The translations under genes and the position numbers were made by a program. Positions 1-8,342 of a stretch of 45,777 bases of DNA are shown in pieces (positions within the stretch are counted from its first letter, which is position 1; each line of letters begins with the position of its first letter). The notes under the pieces were generated by a model. That model searched no databases and had not been told where the DNA came from. It was given only the letters and a program-made list of their open reading frames with translations. Source of the stretch: Chloroflexota bacterium (lineage in GTDB: Bacteria; Chloroflexota; Anaerolineae; Anaerolineales; VGOW01); assembly GCA_016875735.1 (NCBI GenBank), contig VGOW01000027.1, positions 1 through 45,777 on the forward strand. The letters run 5' to 3'.

Positions 1-228
1 TTGCCGACGGCGATGGAAGTGCCGCGCATCGACGCCGGCCACACCGAAACGCCCTCGCCGCTCAACCCGTTGGGCATCAAAGGCGCGGGCGAGGCCGGAG
101 CGATTCCGGTGGGGCCGTTGTTTGTGCAAGCCGTCGAAGACGCGCTCGAAAACCAAATCGAGATTTTGGAGTGCCCGGTGAGTCCGGCGAAGTTGTGGGA
201 AATGCAAAATAGAGGAGGGGAGAATTAG
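1..228 (+). CDS. Xanthine dehydrogenase/CO dehydrogenase-family molybdopterin subunit, C-terminal fragment
   Basis: The gene runs in from outside the window, so the apparent TTG at base 1 is not claimed as a start. The 75 visible residues contain ETPSPLNPLGIKGAGEAG. This is the C-terminal signature of the large molybdopterin-binding subunit of the xanthine oxidase family, and the Glu in GEAG is the catalytic base in that family. Members hydroxylate N-heterocycles, aldehydes or CO; the substrate cannot be told from this tail. The small and medium subunits would be expected upstream. The stop at 226-228 lies inside a small hairpin. Confidence 0.85.
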   Translation: MPTAMEVPRIDAGHTETPSPLNPLGIKGAGEAGAIPVGPLFVQAVEDALENQIEILECPVSPAKLWEMQNRGGEN

Positions 229-238
229 AGAATTCTCC
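219..238 (+). repeat. Perfect 8-bp inverted repeat after the molybdoenzyme gene
   Basis: GGAGAATT at 219-226 is exactly complementary to AATTCTCC at 231-238, with a 4-base AGAG loop. It overlaps the stop codon of the preceding gene and precedes the next start by 8 bases. There is no T-run, so it is not a clear rho-independent terminator. It may be an mRNA processing or stabilising stem. Confidence 0.5.
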
Positions 239-246
239 GATCCCCT

Positions 247-1107
247 ATGATCTTGGTTTCCGGCGCGGGCGGCAAAACGGGCAGGGCGATCATCCGGGCG
301 CTGGCGGCCAAAGGTGAAGCCGTTCGCGCTTTTGTTCGCCGCGAGGAACACGTTTCGGTTGTGAAAGCCAGCGGCGCGCGGGAGGCTGTGGTCGGCGATG
401 TACGCGACGGCGAGGCGTTGAGTCGCGCGATGGACGGCGCGCGGGCGGCCTATCACATCTGCCCGAATGTGGATCCGGAGGAAGAGAGGATTGGAGAATT
501 AGTGATTGGGGCGGCGCGCGCGGCGGGCGTTCAACATTTTGTCTTTCATTCGGTTCTGCACCCGCAGGCCGAAGCCATGCCTCACCACTGGAGCAAACTG
601 CGAGTCGAAGAGTTGCTGTTCGAGTCGGGATTGCCGTGCGCCATTCTTCAGCCGACGGCGTACATGCAAAACATATTGGCCGGATGGGAGTCGATCACTC
701 AGCGCGGAGTCTTCACCGCGCCGTATCCGGCCGAGACTCGCTTGAGTCTCGTCGATCTCCACGATGTGGCCGAAGCCGCCGCCATTGTGCTGACCGATCC
801 GACTCACGCTGGGGCGACGTATGAACTGGTGGGGACGCCGCCGATGTCGCAAACGGAAGTGGCGGCGTCATTGAGCCGGGGGTTGGGCCGCGCGGTGCGG
901 GCCGAGTCGGAATCGATCCAATCGTGGGAGCAACGGTCGAGAGCGGCGGGGCTGGGGGAATATCAGATCGATACGCTGATCAAAATGTTTCGCTATTACG
1001 AGCGGCACGGCCTGCATGGAAACCCGAACACACTGCGCTGGCTGTTGGCCCGCCCGCCGACGACTTTCGATCAGTTTGTGGAGCAGACGCGGGTGGAGTT
1101 GAAATGA
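247..1107 (+). CDS. NmrA-like NAD(P)-binding protein
   Basis: This 286-residue Rossmann-fold protein is of the atypical short-chain dehydrogenase (NmrA/HSCARG, NAD(P)H azoreductase-like) type. The N-terminus starts directly with the dinucleotide-binding motif GAGGKTG (residues 6-12), followed by an Arg-rich stretch (RAFVRREE) suited to binding the NADP phosphate. Members are redox sensors or quinone, azo or isoflavone reductases. The substrate cannot be assigned. The start at 247 gives the usual N-terminus, but no strong Shine-Dalgarno sequence is visible. It lies between a molybdenum hydroxylase fragment and a sensor kinase, and shared function is not evident. Confidence 0.8.
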   Translation: MILVSGAGGKTGRAIIRALAAKGEAVRAFVRREEHVSVVKASGAREAVVGDVRDGEALSRAMDGARAAYHICPNVDPEEERIGELVIGAARAAGVQHFVFHSVLHPQAEAMPHHWSKLRVEELLFESGLPCAILQPTAYMQNILAGWESITQRGVFTAPYPAETRLSLVDLHDVAEAAAIVLTDPTHAGATYELVGTPPMSQTEVAASLSRGLGRAVRAESESIQSWEQRSRAAGLGEYQIDTLIKMFRYYERHGLHGNPNTLRWLLARPPTTFDQFVEQTRVELK

Positions 1108-1140
1108 GGGGCGGGCGGTTGTAAGATTGCCCGTGACGCC

Positions 1141-3015
1141 ATGCGAATGATCTTCGCGCGCTCATTGCGCGCTCAACTCGGCGCGATCCTTTTGGGCTTT
1201 TTGCTCTTGGTGGCCAGCTCGGTGGCGGCCACATTCTTGGCCGCCCGCGCGCAGTCGAGCGACGCGATGGTGATCAATCTTGCCGGCCGCCAACGCATGT
1301 TGACTCAGCAGATGACGTGGCTGGCTTTGTCGCGCCCGAACGATCCTGGCCTCGAGTCGGCTATGGCTCTTTTTGAGCAGACGTTGTTCGCGCTGCGCGA
1401 CGGCGGCGCGACGCTCGACGCGGCCGGGCGCATGGTGACTCTGCCGCCCGCGCCCGACGCGGCGCTTCGCGCTCAACTCGATGAGTCCGCCGCCGCGTGG
1501 AAGTCGTTTCGCGCGCGACTGCGCTCGGGTGACGCGCCGGCTTTGCAAGCGGAGTCGGTGTCCATTCTCGCCCGGCTCGATTCGATTGTGAGCGCGTTCG
1601 AGTCTCGCGCGCAAGCCAAACTGCTGATTCTGCAAATCATCCAACTTGTGTTTTTCGCCAGCGCGTTGGGGCTGGTGGCGTGGGGGCACGGCGTTACGCG
1701 GCGGCGAATTGTTGAGCCGCTGGCGACGCTGGGCGGCGCGGCGCGGCATGTGGCGGTCGGCCAGTTTTCTGAGAGTCTGCCGCCAATGAGTGATGATGAG
1801 CTCGGCGAGGTGGGTCGAGCGTTCGACGCCATGCGCGCCGAAGTGGCCGTTGCGCGCGGCCAACTCGAATCGCAAGTGGCGCAGCGCACGCGCGAGATCG
1901 TGTCGGCGTTCGAGTTCAGCCAAGAAATTGTGGCGCAGATTGACATCGATCACCTCTTGCGTTCGGTGGCCGAACGGGCGCGGGAGTTGATGGCGGCGCA
2001 GTCGGCCTCGCTGTGTTTGCTGGCTTCGGATGGCGACTCCTTAGAGTTGGCGGCCAGCAGCGGCGAGGCAATCAACCCGCCGGGGCATCGCCAGCCTGTT
2101 CGCATGGGTATGGCGGCGCAAGTCATCGGCGCGGGGGACACGGTGGTGGTCGAGCGGGCGTGTTCGGGCTGTGGGTTTTTGCGCGCGCAGGAGCCCGGCC
2201 AATGCGCGGCCGCGCCGCTCCGGGTGGGCGAGCGCACGCTCGGCGCACTGTGCGTGGTGCGGGGCAACGCTTCGCCGTTTGATGTGAACGAGACACGGGC
2301 GTTGACTCTGTTGGCGAACTCGGCGGCTATCGCTATTGCCAACGTGCAGCTGGCCGAAGCGGGGCGGCGTCAGGCTGAGCGATCGGCCGCCCTCGCCGAG
2401 CGCGAGCGCCTTGCCGCCGAGCTGCATGATCATCTCGCTCAAACTCTCAGTTACCTCGCCCTCAAAGCGGATCGCATCGGCGAGATGTTGGCCGACGGCG
2501 ACGCGGCCAACGCCGCGCCGGAATTGAGCCGTGTGCGAGTGGCTGTGTCCGATGCATATCAACAAGTGCGCGCCGCGCTGGTGGGTCTGCGCGAGCCGCA
2601 ACCCAAAGCCGATAACTTCGCCGAGCGGCTCGAGGCCGCGCTGACTCATTTCCGCGAGGCCTCCGGCATCCCGGCCGAGTTGGCTATTGCCGATCCCTCT
2701 GCGCTGGCCTTGCCGCAGCTGGCGCAGACTCAGGTGTTGCACATCGTCCGCGAAGCGTTGGCCAATGTTCAGCGGCACGCCCGCGCCACGCGCGCCATGC
2801 TCACCATTGACCGAGTGAACGGCCACGCTCGCTTTTCTGTCGAGGACAACGGGCGCGGCTTTGACCCCCATTCCATTGACGGTAGCGACCACCTCGGCTT
2901 GACCATCATGCGCGCGCGGGCCGAACGCATCGGCGGCCACTTGCGAGTCGACTCCACTCCGGGAGGGGGCACCAACGTAGCGGCGGCCCTGCCACTCGTC
3001 GAAGAATCAACATGA
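1141..3015 (+). CDS. NarX-like membrane sensor histidine kinase
   Basis: This 624-residue sensor has an N-terminal membrane segment (about 10-32) and a periplasmic domain with NLAGRQRMLTQQM (about 46-58), the signature of NarX/PilJ-type ligand-binding domains. A second membrane segment lies near 160-180, followed by HAMP, a GAF domain (about 270-400), the HisKA_3 H-box ERERLAAELHDHLAQTL (His near 429) and an HATPase domain with DNGRGFD. In NarX this architecture senses nitrate and nitrite. It overlaps the next gene by ATGA, so sensor and regulator are translationally coupled. The molybdoenzyme operon follows directly and is the likely target (inference). Confidence 0.9.
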   Translation: MRMIFARSLRAQLGAILLGFLLLVASSVAATFLAARAQSSDAMVINLAGRQRMLTQQMTWLALSRPNDPGLESAMALFEQTLFALRDGGATLDAAGRMVTLPPAPDAALRAQLDESAAAWKSFRARLRSGDAPALQAESVSILARLDSIVSAFESRAQAKLLILQIIQLVFFASALGLVAWGHGVTRRRIVEPLATLGGAARHVAVGQFSESLPPMSDDELGEVGRAFDAMRAEVAVARGQLESQVAQRTREIVSAFEFSQEIVAQIDIDHLLRSVAERARELMAAQSASLCLLASDGDSLELAASSGEAINPPGHRQPVRMGMAAQVIGAGDTVVVERACSGCGFLRAQEPGQCAAAPLRVGERTLGALCVVRGNASPFDVNETRALTLLANSAAIAIANVQLAEAGRRQAERSAALAERERLAAELHDHLAQTLSYLALKADRIGEMLADGDAANAAPELSRVRVAVSDAYQQVRAALVGLREPQPKADNFAERLEAALTHFREASGIPAELAIADPSALALPQLAQTQVLHIVREALANVQRHARATRAMLTIDRVNGHARFSVEDNGRGFDPHSIDGSDHLGLTIMRARAERIGGHLRVDSTPGGGTNVAAALPLVEEST

Positions 3016-3656
3016 CTCGCGCCCGACTTCTCCTCGCCGATGATCACGAACTCTTTCGCGAAGGGCTGGCCGGGCTGATCAATGCCCAGCCCGATATGCA
3101 AGTGGCTGGGCAAGCGGGAGACGGTTTTGAGGCGCTGGCGCTGGCGCGCACTCTGCGCCCCGATTTGATTGTGATGGATATCAATATGCCCGTGTCGAAC
3201 GGGTTGGAGGCCACGCGCCTCGTTCGCGCCGAACTCCCGGAAGCGCGCATCGTGATCCTCACCGTTCACGACGAAGACGAAAACCTGTTTGAAGCCATCA
3301 AGGCCGGCGCGCATGGCTATATGCTCAAGAGCCTCGGCTCGGCCGATTTTCTGGCCGGCCTCCGCCACGCGCTTGCGGGCGAAGCAGTGTTACCGCCCCG
3401 TTTGGCCGCGCGCGTGCTCGATGAATTTGCCCGCCTCGCCGCGCGCCCCGCCCCGCCGCCCCACGATTCCCCCGACCTCACCCCGCGCGAACGCGACGTG
3501 CTCCGCCTCATCTCCGCCGGCGCGACCGACAAAGAAATCGCCGCGCAACTTTCGCTCAGCCTGCACACCGTCAAGACCCACGTCCGCAACATCCTCGGCA
3601 AACTGCACGCCGTCAATCGGCGGCACGCGGCGCGGTTGGCCGCCCACGTGCGTTAG
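3012..3656 (+). CDS. NarL/FixJ-family response regulator
   Basis: This 214-residue two-domain regulator has a receiver with the acidic pair LADDHE, phospho-acceptor Asp in LIVMDINMP, and conserved Thr and Lys (VILTVHD, YMLKSL). A LuxR-type helix-turn-helix follows (LTPRERDVLRLISAGATDKE, then HTVKTHVRNIL). The start overlaps the stop of the sensor gene. All phosphorylation residues are present, so it should be the active partner of the upstream NarX-like kinase. It probably controls the molybdoenzyme operon that begins about 440 bases downstream (inference). Confidence 0.92.
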   Translation: MTRARLLLADDHELFREGLAGLINAQPDMQVAGQAGDGFEALALARTLRPDLIVMDINMPVSNGLEATRLVRAELPEARIVILTVHDEDENLFEAIKAGAHGYMLKSLGSADFLAGLRHALAGEAVLPPRLAARVLDEFARLAARPAPPPHDSPDLTPRERDVLRLISAGATDKEIAAQLSLSLHTVKTHVRNILGKLHAVNRRHAARLAAHVR

Positions 3657-3754
3657 CGCCTCACTCGTTTCTCGTTCTTTGTGACAACAAAACTCATTCT
3701 TTGCGCCAATCGCGACGGATAGACGCGCGCCCCGCCTCGCCGTATGCTGAGAGC

Positions 3755-4096
3755 GTGGAAAAGCGAAAAGTCATCATCGTTGGCGATTCGATGTTTGCCG
3801 ACTCGCTGACACAATTGTTGACCAGCGCCGGCACGGTGGAGATTGTGGGCGCGCCCCTCACCGCCCAGGCGGCCTTCCCGCTCATCGCCGCCGACCAGCC
3901 CGATGCGCTCATTGTGGCCAGCGCCAAGGCCCTGCCCCCGGCCACCTTCGGCCAATTCCTCGCCGCCTATCCCGATCTCCCCATCATCTACGCCGACCTC
4001 AGCGCCGACGACGTGCAGGTGATCACCAGCCAGCGCGTCGGCACTCGCAGTTCTGATCTGCTGGCCGCGATTGCGGCCTTACCCAAACGGAGTTAG
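3755..4096 (+). CDS. Receiver-like protein without phospho-acceptor (pseudo-receiver)
   Basis: About 113 residues starting from GTG at 3755 (VEKRKVIIVGDSMFADSL). An ATG at 3701 is in frame but adds 18 unlikely residues. The fold pattern is that of a CheY-like receiver: beta-strand KVIIVGDS, helix, GTVEIVG, DALIVASAK. However, the acidic pair is only GDS and the expected phospho-Asp position reads VAS. It should therefore not be phosphorylated, and may bind a partner protein. It ends 3 bases before the Mo subunit start, so it belongs to that operon. The function is unknown. Confidence 0.6.
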   Translation: MEKRKVIIVGDSMFADSLTQLLTSAGTVEIVGAPLTAQAAFPLIAADQPDALIVASAKALPPATFGQFLAAYPDLPIIYADLSADDVQVITSQRVGTRSSDLLAAIAALPKRS

Positions 4097-4099
4097 CCA

Positions 4100-7000
4100 A
4101 TGACCAAACTTACCCGCCGTGATTTTCTCAAACTTTCTGGAGCCGCCGCCCTCGGGGTGGCCGCCACTCGCCTGGGCCTGCAGTTGCTCGACCCCATCAA
4201 TGTGGACAACCCGCTGGCTGGTTACCCTGACCGCGACTGGGAAAAGGTCTACCGCGATCAATACGCCTACGACTCGACCTTCACCTACGTCTGCTCGCCG
4301 AACGACACCCACGCTTGCCGCCTGCGCGCCTTCGTGCGCAACGGCGTCATCTTGCGCTCTGAAACGAATTACGACGTGGCGAACTACGGCGACCTATACG
4401 GCAACAAAGCCACCGCGCACTGGCATCCGCGCGGGTGCAAGAAGGGGCAGACGTTCCACCGCCGGATGTACGGGCCGCACCGCCTCAAGGGGCCGCTCAT
4501 GCGCAAAGGCTGGAAGGAGTGGGCCGACGCCGGCTTCCCCGCCCTCGACGAGAACGGCAACCGCTCCAAGTTCAAGTTCGACTCGCGCGGCACGGACGAA
4601 CTTCTGCCTGCCTCGTGGGAAGAGGCCTACGACTACATCGCCCGCGGCATGGTTGCCATTGCGGCACGCTACTCCGGCGAGGAGGGCGCGGCCATCCTTC
4701 GCGCGCAAGGCTATCCCGAAGAGATGATTGCCGCGATGGGCGGGGCCGGCACGCGCACGTTCAAGTGCCGGGGCGGCATGGGCCTGCTGGGCGTGATTGG
4801 CAAGTACGGAATGTATCGCTTCTCGAACACGCTGGCATTGCTCGACGAGCATGTGCGCGAGTTGGAAAATCACGACGACGCGAAGGGCGGCCGCCTCTGG
4901 TCGAATTACACCTGGCACGGCGACCAGGCCCCCGGCCACCCCTTCACCACCGGCCTGCAAACCTCCGACGAAGATTTCAACGACTTGCGCAACTCGCGCC
5001 TGCACATTCAGTGCGGCAAGAACCTGGTCGAGAACAAGATGCCGGAGTCGCACTTCTTCATCGAAGCGATGGAGCGCGGGGCAAAGATTGTCACCATCAC
5101 TCCCGAATACTCGCCGCCCGCCACCAAGTCCGATTACTGGATCCCCATCCGCCCGGCCACCGACACCGCCCTGTTCCTGGGCATCACCCGCTGGCTGATG
5201 GACAACGAGAAGTACGACGCGGCCTTCGTCAAGCGCTTCACCGACTTCCCGATCCTCGTCCGCGCCGACACGCTCAAAAAACTCAGCGCCGCCGACGTAT
5301 TCCCCAATTACCAATTGCAACTTTCCGCCGACAGCCCCTCGTTCAAACTGCAAGGCCTCACCCAGGCGCAGTACGAGAAGTTGGGCGACTACATTGTGTA
5401 CGATGCGAAGACGAGCGCGCCCGCCGCCGTCACCCGCGACGACGTGGGGGCAACAATGGACGCGAAGGGCGTTGACCCAACGCTCGACTGGTCGGGCGAA
5501 GTGACGCTGGTGGACGGGACGAAAGTGGAAGTGCTCACTCTGTGGGCGATGTACAAAGAGCATCTGAAGGACTACGACCTCGACACGGTGGCCGACATCA
5601 CCCACGCGCCGAAGGCGATGATTGAGCAGTTGGCGAACGACATTGCCACGATGAGTCCGGTCGCCATTCACATCGGCGAGGGCATCAACCACTGGTTCCA
5701 CGCCACGCTCGCCAACCGGGCGCAGTTCCTGCCGCTCATGCTCACCGGCAACATCGGCAAGCCGGGCGCAGGCTGCTACACCTGGGCCGGCAATTACAAG
5801 GCGGCGCTCTTTCAGGGCGCGCCCTCGGTCGGCCCCGGCTTCAAAGGCTGGGTGGGCGAAGACCCCTTCGCGCCGAACCTGGACGAGAACACGCCCGGCA
5901 AAGACATCGTGGCCCACTCGTACAGCAAAGACGAAGAGCCGGCCTACTGGAATCACTCCGAGCGCCCGCTCATCGTGGACACGCCCAAGTACGGGCGCAA
6001 GGTGTTCACCGGCAATACCCACATGCCCACGCCGACCAAAGTCCAGTACTTCACCAACGTGAATCTATTGAACAACGCCAAGCATCACTACGAGATGATC
6101 AAGAACGTCAACCCGCTCATCGAGTTGATCATCGCCCAGGACATCGAGATGAACGCGACGGTGGAGTACGCCGACTTCGCGCTGGCGGCCAACTCGTGGG
6201 CCGAGTTCCAAACCCACGAAATCACCGCCTCCTGTTCCAATCCCTTCCTGCAAATCTGGAAGGGCGGCATCCCGCCGCTGTACGACACGAAAGACGACGT
6301 GCAAATTCTGGCCGAGGTGGCGGCGGCGATTGGCGACGAGATTGGCGATTCGAGATTCAGGGATTACTGGAAGTTCGCGCTGGAGGGGCGGCCCGAAGTT
6401 TATATTCAGCGTTTGCTCGACTCGTCGCTCACCACCAGCGGCTACAAGTTCACCGACATCATGGCCGGCAAGTACGGCGAGCCGGGCGCGGCCCTCATGC
6501 TCTTCCGCACTTACCCGCGCATCCCGTTCTGGGAGCAGACCCACGACTCGACGCCGTTCTACACCGCCGATGGCCGCCTCGATTCGTACTGCGACATCCC
6601 TGAAGCGATTGAGTACGGCGAGAACATCATCTCGCACCGCGAAAGCCCGGAGGCCACGCCCTACCTGCCCAACGTCATCGTCGCTTCCAGCCGCTTCGTC
6701 AACCCCGACGACTACGGCATCCCCGAAGACGAGATGCACTGGGACAAGCGCACGGTGCGCAACATCAAGAAGAGCTGGGCCGAGGTGAAGAACACGAAGA
6801 ACCCCTTGTGGGAATCCGGCTTCCAGTTTTACTGCCTCACCCCCAAGACCCGCCATCGCGTCCACTCCTCGTGGAGCACGGTGGACTGGACGATCATCCT
6901 CGACTCCAACTTCGGCGACCCGTATCGCGCCGACAAGCGCCTGCCGGGGCCGGGCGACCACCAACTGCACATCAACCCGCAGACGGCAAAAGATTTGGGC

Positions 7001-7546
7001 ATTGAGGACGGCGACTACGTTTACGTGGACGCCAACCCTGCCGACCGGCCTTACGTCGGCTGGAAGCCGGATGACCCGTTCTACAAAGTGGCGCGGCTGA
7101 TGCTGCGGGCCAAGTACAACCCGGCCTACCCCTACAACATCGTCATGCTCAAGCACGCGCCGTTCATGGCCACCGAAAAATCAGTGAAGGCCCACGAGAC
7201 GCGGCCCGACGGTTTGGCGAAGAGTGAAGGCACGGGCTACATGGCGAACCTGCGCTACGGCTCACAGCAGTCGGTGACCCGCGACTGGTCAATGCCCATG
7301 CACCAGACCGACACCCTCTTCCACAAGCAGAAGACCGGCATGCAATTCATCTTCGGCGGCGAGGCCGACAACCACGCGCTGAACACCGTGCCGAAAGAGA
7401 CGCTGGTGAAGGTGACGAAAGCGGAAGACGGCGGCTTGAACGGCGTGGGCAAGTGGGAACCGGTGGCGACGGGCTTCACGCCGGGACATGAAGGCGATTT
7501 CATGAACAAGTATCTTGGCGGCGGAACGGTGGAAGTCAAAGGATAA
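4100..7546 (+). CDS. Type II DMSO-reductase-family molybdenum subunit (NarG/NxrA/EbdA/PcrA-like)
   Basis: This 1148-residue catalytic subunit binds the molybdopterin-guanine dinucleotide cofactor. It begins with a Tat signal (TRRDFLKLSGAAALGVAA), so the folded enzyme is exported. The FS0 cluster region shows C65-x3-D69-x3-C73 and C113 (SPNDTHACRLRAFVRNGV, HPRGCKKG), as in the NxrA/EbdA/SerA/PcrA branch rather than cytoplasmic NarG with its His ligand. Asp275 in WHGDQ is the likely Mo ligand by comparison with NarG and EbdA. Reactions in this branch include reduction of nitrate, selenate or (per)chlorate, nitrite oxidation, DMS oxidation and hydrocarbon hydroxylation. The substrate cannot be decided from sequence reading alone. 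Subunit genes follow downstream. Confidence 0.9.
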   Translation: MTKLTRRDFLKLSGAAALGVAATRLGLQLLDPINVDNPLAGYPDRDWEKVYRDQYAYDSTFTYVCSPNDTHACRLRAFVRNGVILRSETNYDVANYGDLYGNKATAHWHPRGCKKGQTFHRRMYGPHRLKGPLMRKGWKEWADAGFPALDENGNRSKFKFDSRGTDELLPASWEEAYDYIARGMVAIAARYSGEEGAAILRAQGYPEEMIAAMGGAGTRTFKCRGGMGLLGVIGKYGMYRFSNTLALLDEHVRELENHDDAKGGRLWSNYTWHGDQAPGHPFTTGLQTSDEDFNDLRNSRLHIQCGKNLVENKMPESHFFIEAMERGAKIVTITPEYSPPATKSDYWIPIRPATDTALFLGITRWLMDNEKYDAAFVKRFTDFPILVRADTLKKLSAADVFPNYQLQLSADSPSFKLQGLTQAQYEKLGDYIVYDAKTSAPAAVTRDDVGATMDAKGVDPTLDWSGEVTLVDGTKVEVLTLWAMYKEHLKDYDLDTVADITHAPKAMIEQLANDIATMSPVAIHIGEGINHWFHATLANRAQFLPLMLTGNIGKPGAGCYTWAGNYKAALFQGAPSVGPGFKGWVGEDPFAPNLDENTPGKDIVAHSYSKDEEPAYWNHSERPLIVDTPKYGRKVFTGNTHMPTPTKVQYFTNVNLLNNAKHHYEMIKNVNPLIELIIAQDIEMNATVEYADFALAANSWAEFQTHEITASCSNPFLQIWKGGIPPLYDTKDDVQILAEVAAAIGDEIGDSRFRDYWKFALEGRPEVYIQRLLDSSLTTSGYKFTDIMAGKYGEPGAALMLFRTYPRIPFWEQTHDSTPFYTADGRLDSYCDIPEAIEYGENIISHRESPEATPYLPNVIVASSRFVNPDDYGIPEDEMHWDKRTVRNIKKSWAEVKNTKNPLWESGFQFYCLTPKTRHRVHSSWSTVDWTIILDSNFGDPYRADKRLPGPGDHQLHINPQTAKDLGIEDGDYVYVDANPADRPYVGWKPDDPFYKVARLMLRAKYNPAYPYNIVMLKHAPFMATEKSVKAHETRPDGLAKSEGTGYMANLRYGSQQSVTRDWSMPMHQTDTLFHKQKTGMQFIFGGEADNHALNTVPKETLVKVTKAEDGGLNGVGKWEPVATGFTPGHEGDFMNKYLGGGTVEVKG

Positions 7547-7547
7547 A

Positions 7548-7620
7548 TCCCAAAACCCCAAAATCCAAATTTCAAAGTTCAAAGTTGGGGGCATGAGATT
7601 GGGTTTTTGGAGTTGGGAGT
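7548..7620 (+). repeat. AT-rich TTTCAAAGTT/TTGGAGTT spacer repeat
   Basis: Directly after the alpha-subunit stop lies a run of CCAAAA, CAAATTTCAAAGTTCAAAG and then GGTTTTTGGAGTTGGGAGTT. It is a degenerate inverted arrangement of roughly 7-base units of the same type that separates genes in the sHdr region and the CoM operon. It differs sharply in composition from the coding DNA around it. Confidence 0.6.
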
Positions 7621-7637
7621 TACGAACGGAGCGAGCT

Positions 7638-7961
7638 ATGCCTCAAGAAGAATTTGTGCCTGAAGACCCGATGGGTCTGATCGGAATGGTTCTGCCCGGC
7701 GAGCCGGGCCAACTCGAAGCGATGGCCGAGTGCTTTATCGAAGAATACGTCCGGCTGGGCTGGAGCGAGGGAAGGCTGATGACGCTGTTCGTCAACCCGA
7801 TGTTTCTCGCCACCCACCGGATTTACCGGACGAAGGGCGAGGCTTACGTGCGCGATCTGATTCGGCGGACTCGCGCCAAATGGGGCGCCGCGGTCAATCC
7901 TGTGGAAGCCACTCAATCGTTATCAGTGATTCCACTTTGCGAAATTCCGGATCGCCTGTGA
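7638..7961 (+). CDS. Small conserved-looking protein of the molybdoenzyme operon, C-terminus probably altered
   Basis: About 107 residues starting from ATG at 7638, with GGAG at 7628 as ribosome-binding site. The first 85 residues read as a compact helical protein (LEAMAECFIEEYVRLGWSEG, NPMFLATHRIYRTKGEAYV, LIRRTRAKWG). I do not recognise the family. From about residue 86 the frame runs antisense through the remnant of a PIN toxin gene, so the last ~20 residues are probably not native. Its position between the alpha and beta genes suggests a role in assembly or regulation of the enzyme (inference). Confidence 0.6.
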   Translation: MPQEEFVPEDPMGLIGMVLPGEPGQLEAMAECFIEEYVRLGWSEGRLMTLFVNPMFLATHRIYRTKGEAYVRDLIRRTRAKWGAAVNPVEATQSLSVIPLCEIPDRL

Positions 7962-7995
7962 GCAACACCGCTTGTTTCTGTTGGGCTAGTCGGCC
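7894..7995 (-). pseudogene. Remnant of a PIN-domain (VapC-like) toxin
   Basis: Immediately after the AbrB stop codon, in the same frame on the minus strand, 33 codons read GRLAQQKQAVLLTGDPEFRK followed by VESLITIEWLPQD and a stop. LLTGDPEFR followed by a short IEWL tail is typical of the C-terminal end of PIN-domain ribonucleases. The N-terminal part with the other catalytic acidic residues and any start codon is absent, so the toxin is dead. It overlaps the 3' end of the small operon gene on the other strand. Confidence 0.65.
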
Positions 7996-8232
7996 TTATC
8001 TTTCACGCCTGCGTTCCTGCGCTCGCTCTTTCAATAAGGCTTTTGTCAGAGAGGGGCCGCCTTTCAGTAGGCCCAACCCCTCCTTCACCGGGTTGTCGCG
8101 GGCTGGAACAATGGCGATCACGCCGCCATAATCCACCAGCACAACCCGAGTGCCGGGGCGCAGATCATATTTCTTTCGCAGATCGGCTGGGATCACGACC
8201 CAGCCTTTTGGCGAGACGGTGGCAATAGTCAT
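7996..8232 (-). CDS. AbrB/SpoVT-type antitoxin
   Basis: 78 residues starting from the ATG at 8232 (MTIATVSPKGWVVIPADLRK), which is the usual AbrB swapped-hairpin DNA-binding domain (residues 1-45). A basic C-terminal tail (RAQERRRER) would normally wrap the toxin. The longer frame starting at 8328 adds an unlikely leader. It is antisense within the molybdoenzyme operon. The toxin gene that should follow is only a remnant, so this is an orphan antitoxin that may still bind DNA near its own promoter. Confidence 0.85.
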   Translation of the reverse strand: MTIATVSPKGWVVIPADLRKKYDLRPGTRVVLVDYGGVIAIVPARDNPVKEGLGLLKGGPSLTKALLKERAQERRRER

Positions 8233-8342
8233 ACAAAACTCCTTTGCTGTTATACACCAGCCAGCCGGAGTATAACGAGCGAGGGGAGGGCTGTCAACCA
8301 ATAATTCAGCAGTGAAAATCACTAGCACTCAAGGAGTTCTCT

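Noticed and set aside
3657-3754. FNR/CRP-like site (TTTGTGACAACAAAA) before the molybdoenzyme operon
   Set aside because: Only one half-site is convincing and no promoter pair could be placed, so it is not listed as a feature.
4394-7156. Long minus-strand frames (542 and 363 codons) opposite the Mo subunit
   Set aside because: Shadow frames of the high-GC alpha-subunit gene; the coding strand has Tat signal and cofactor motifs.
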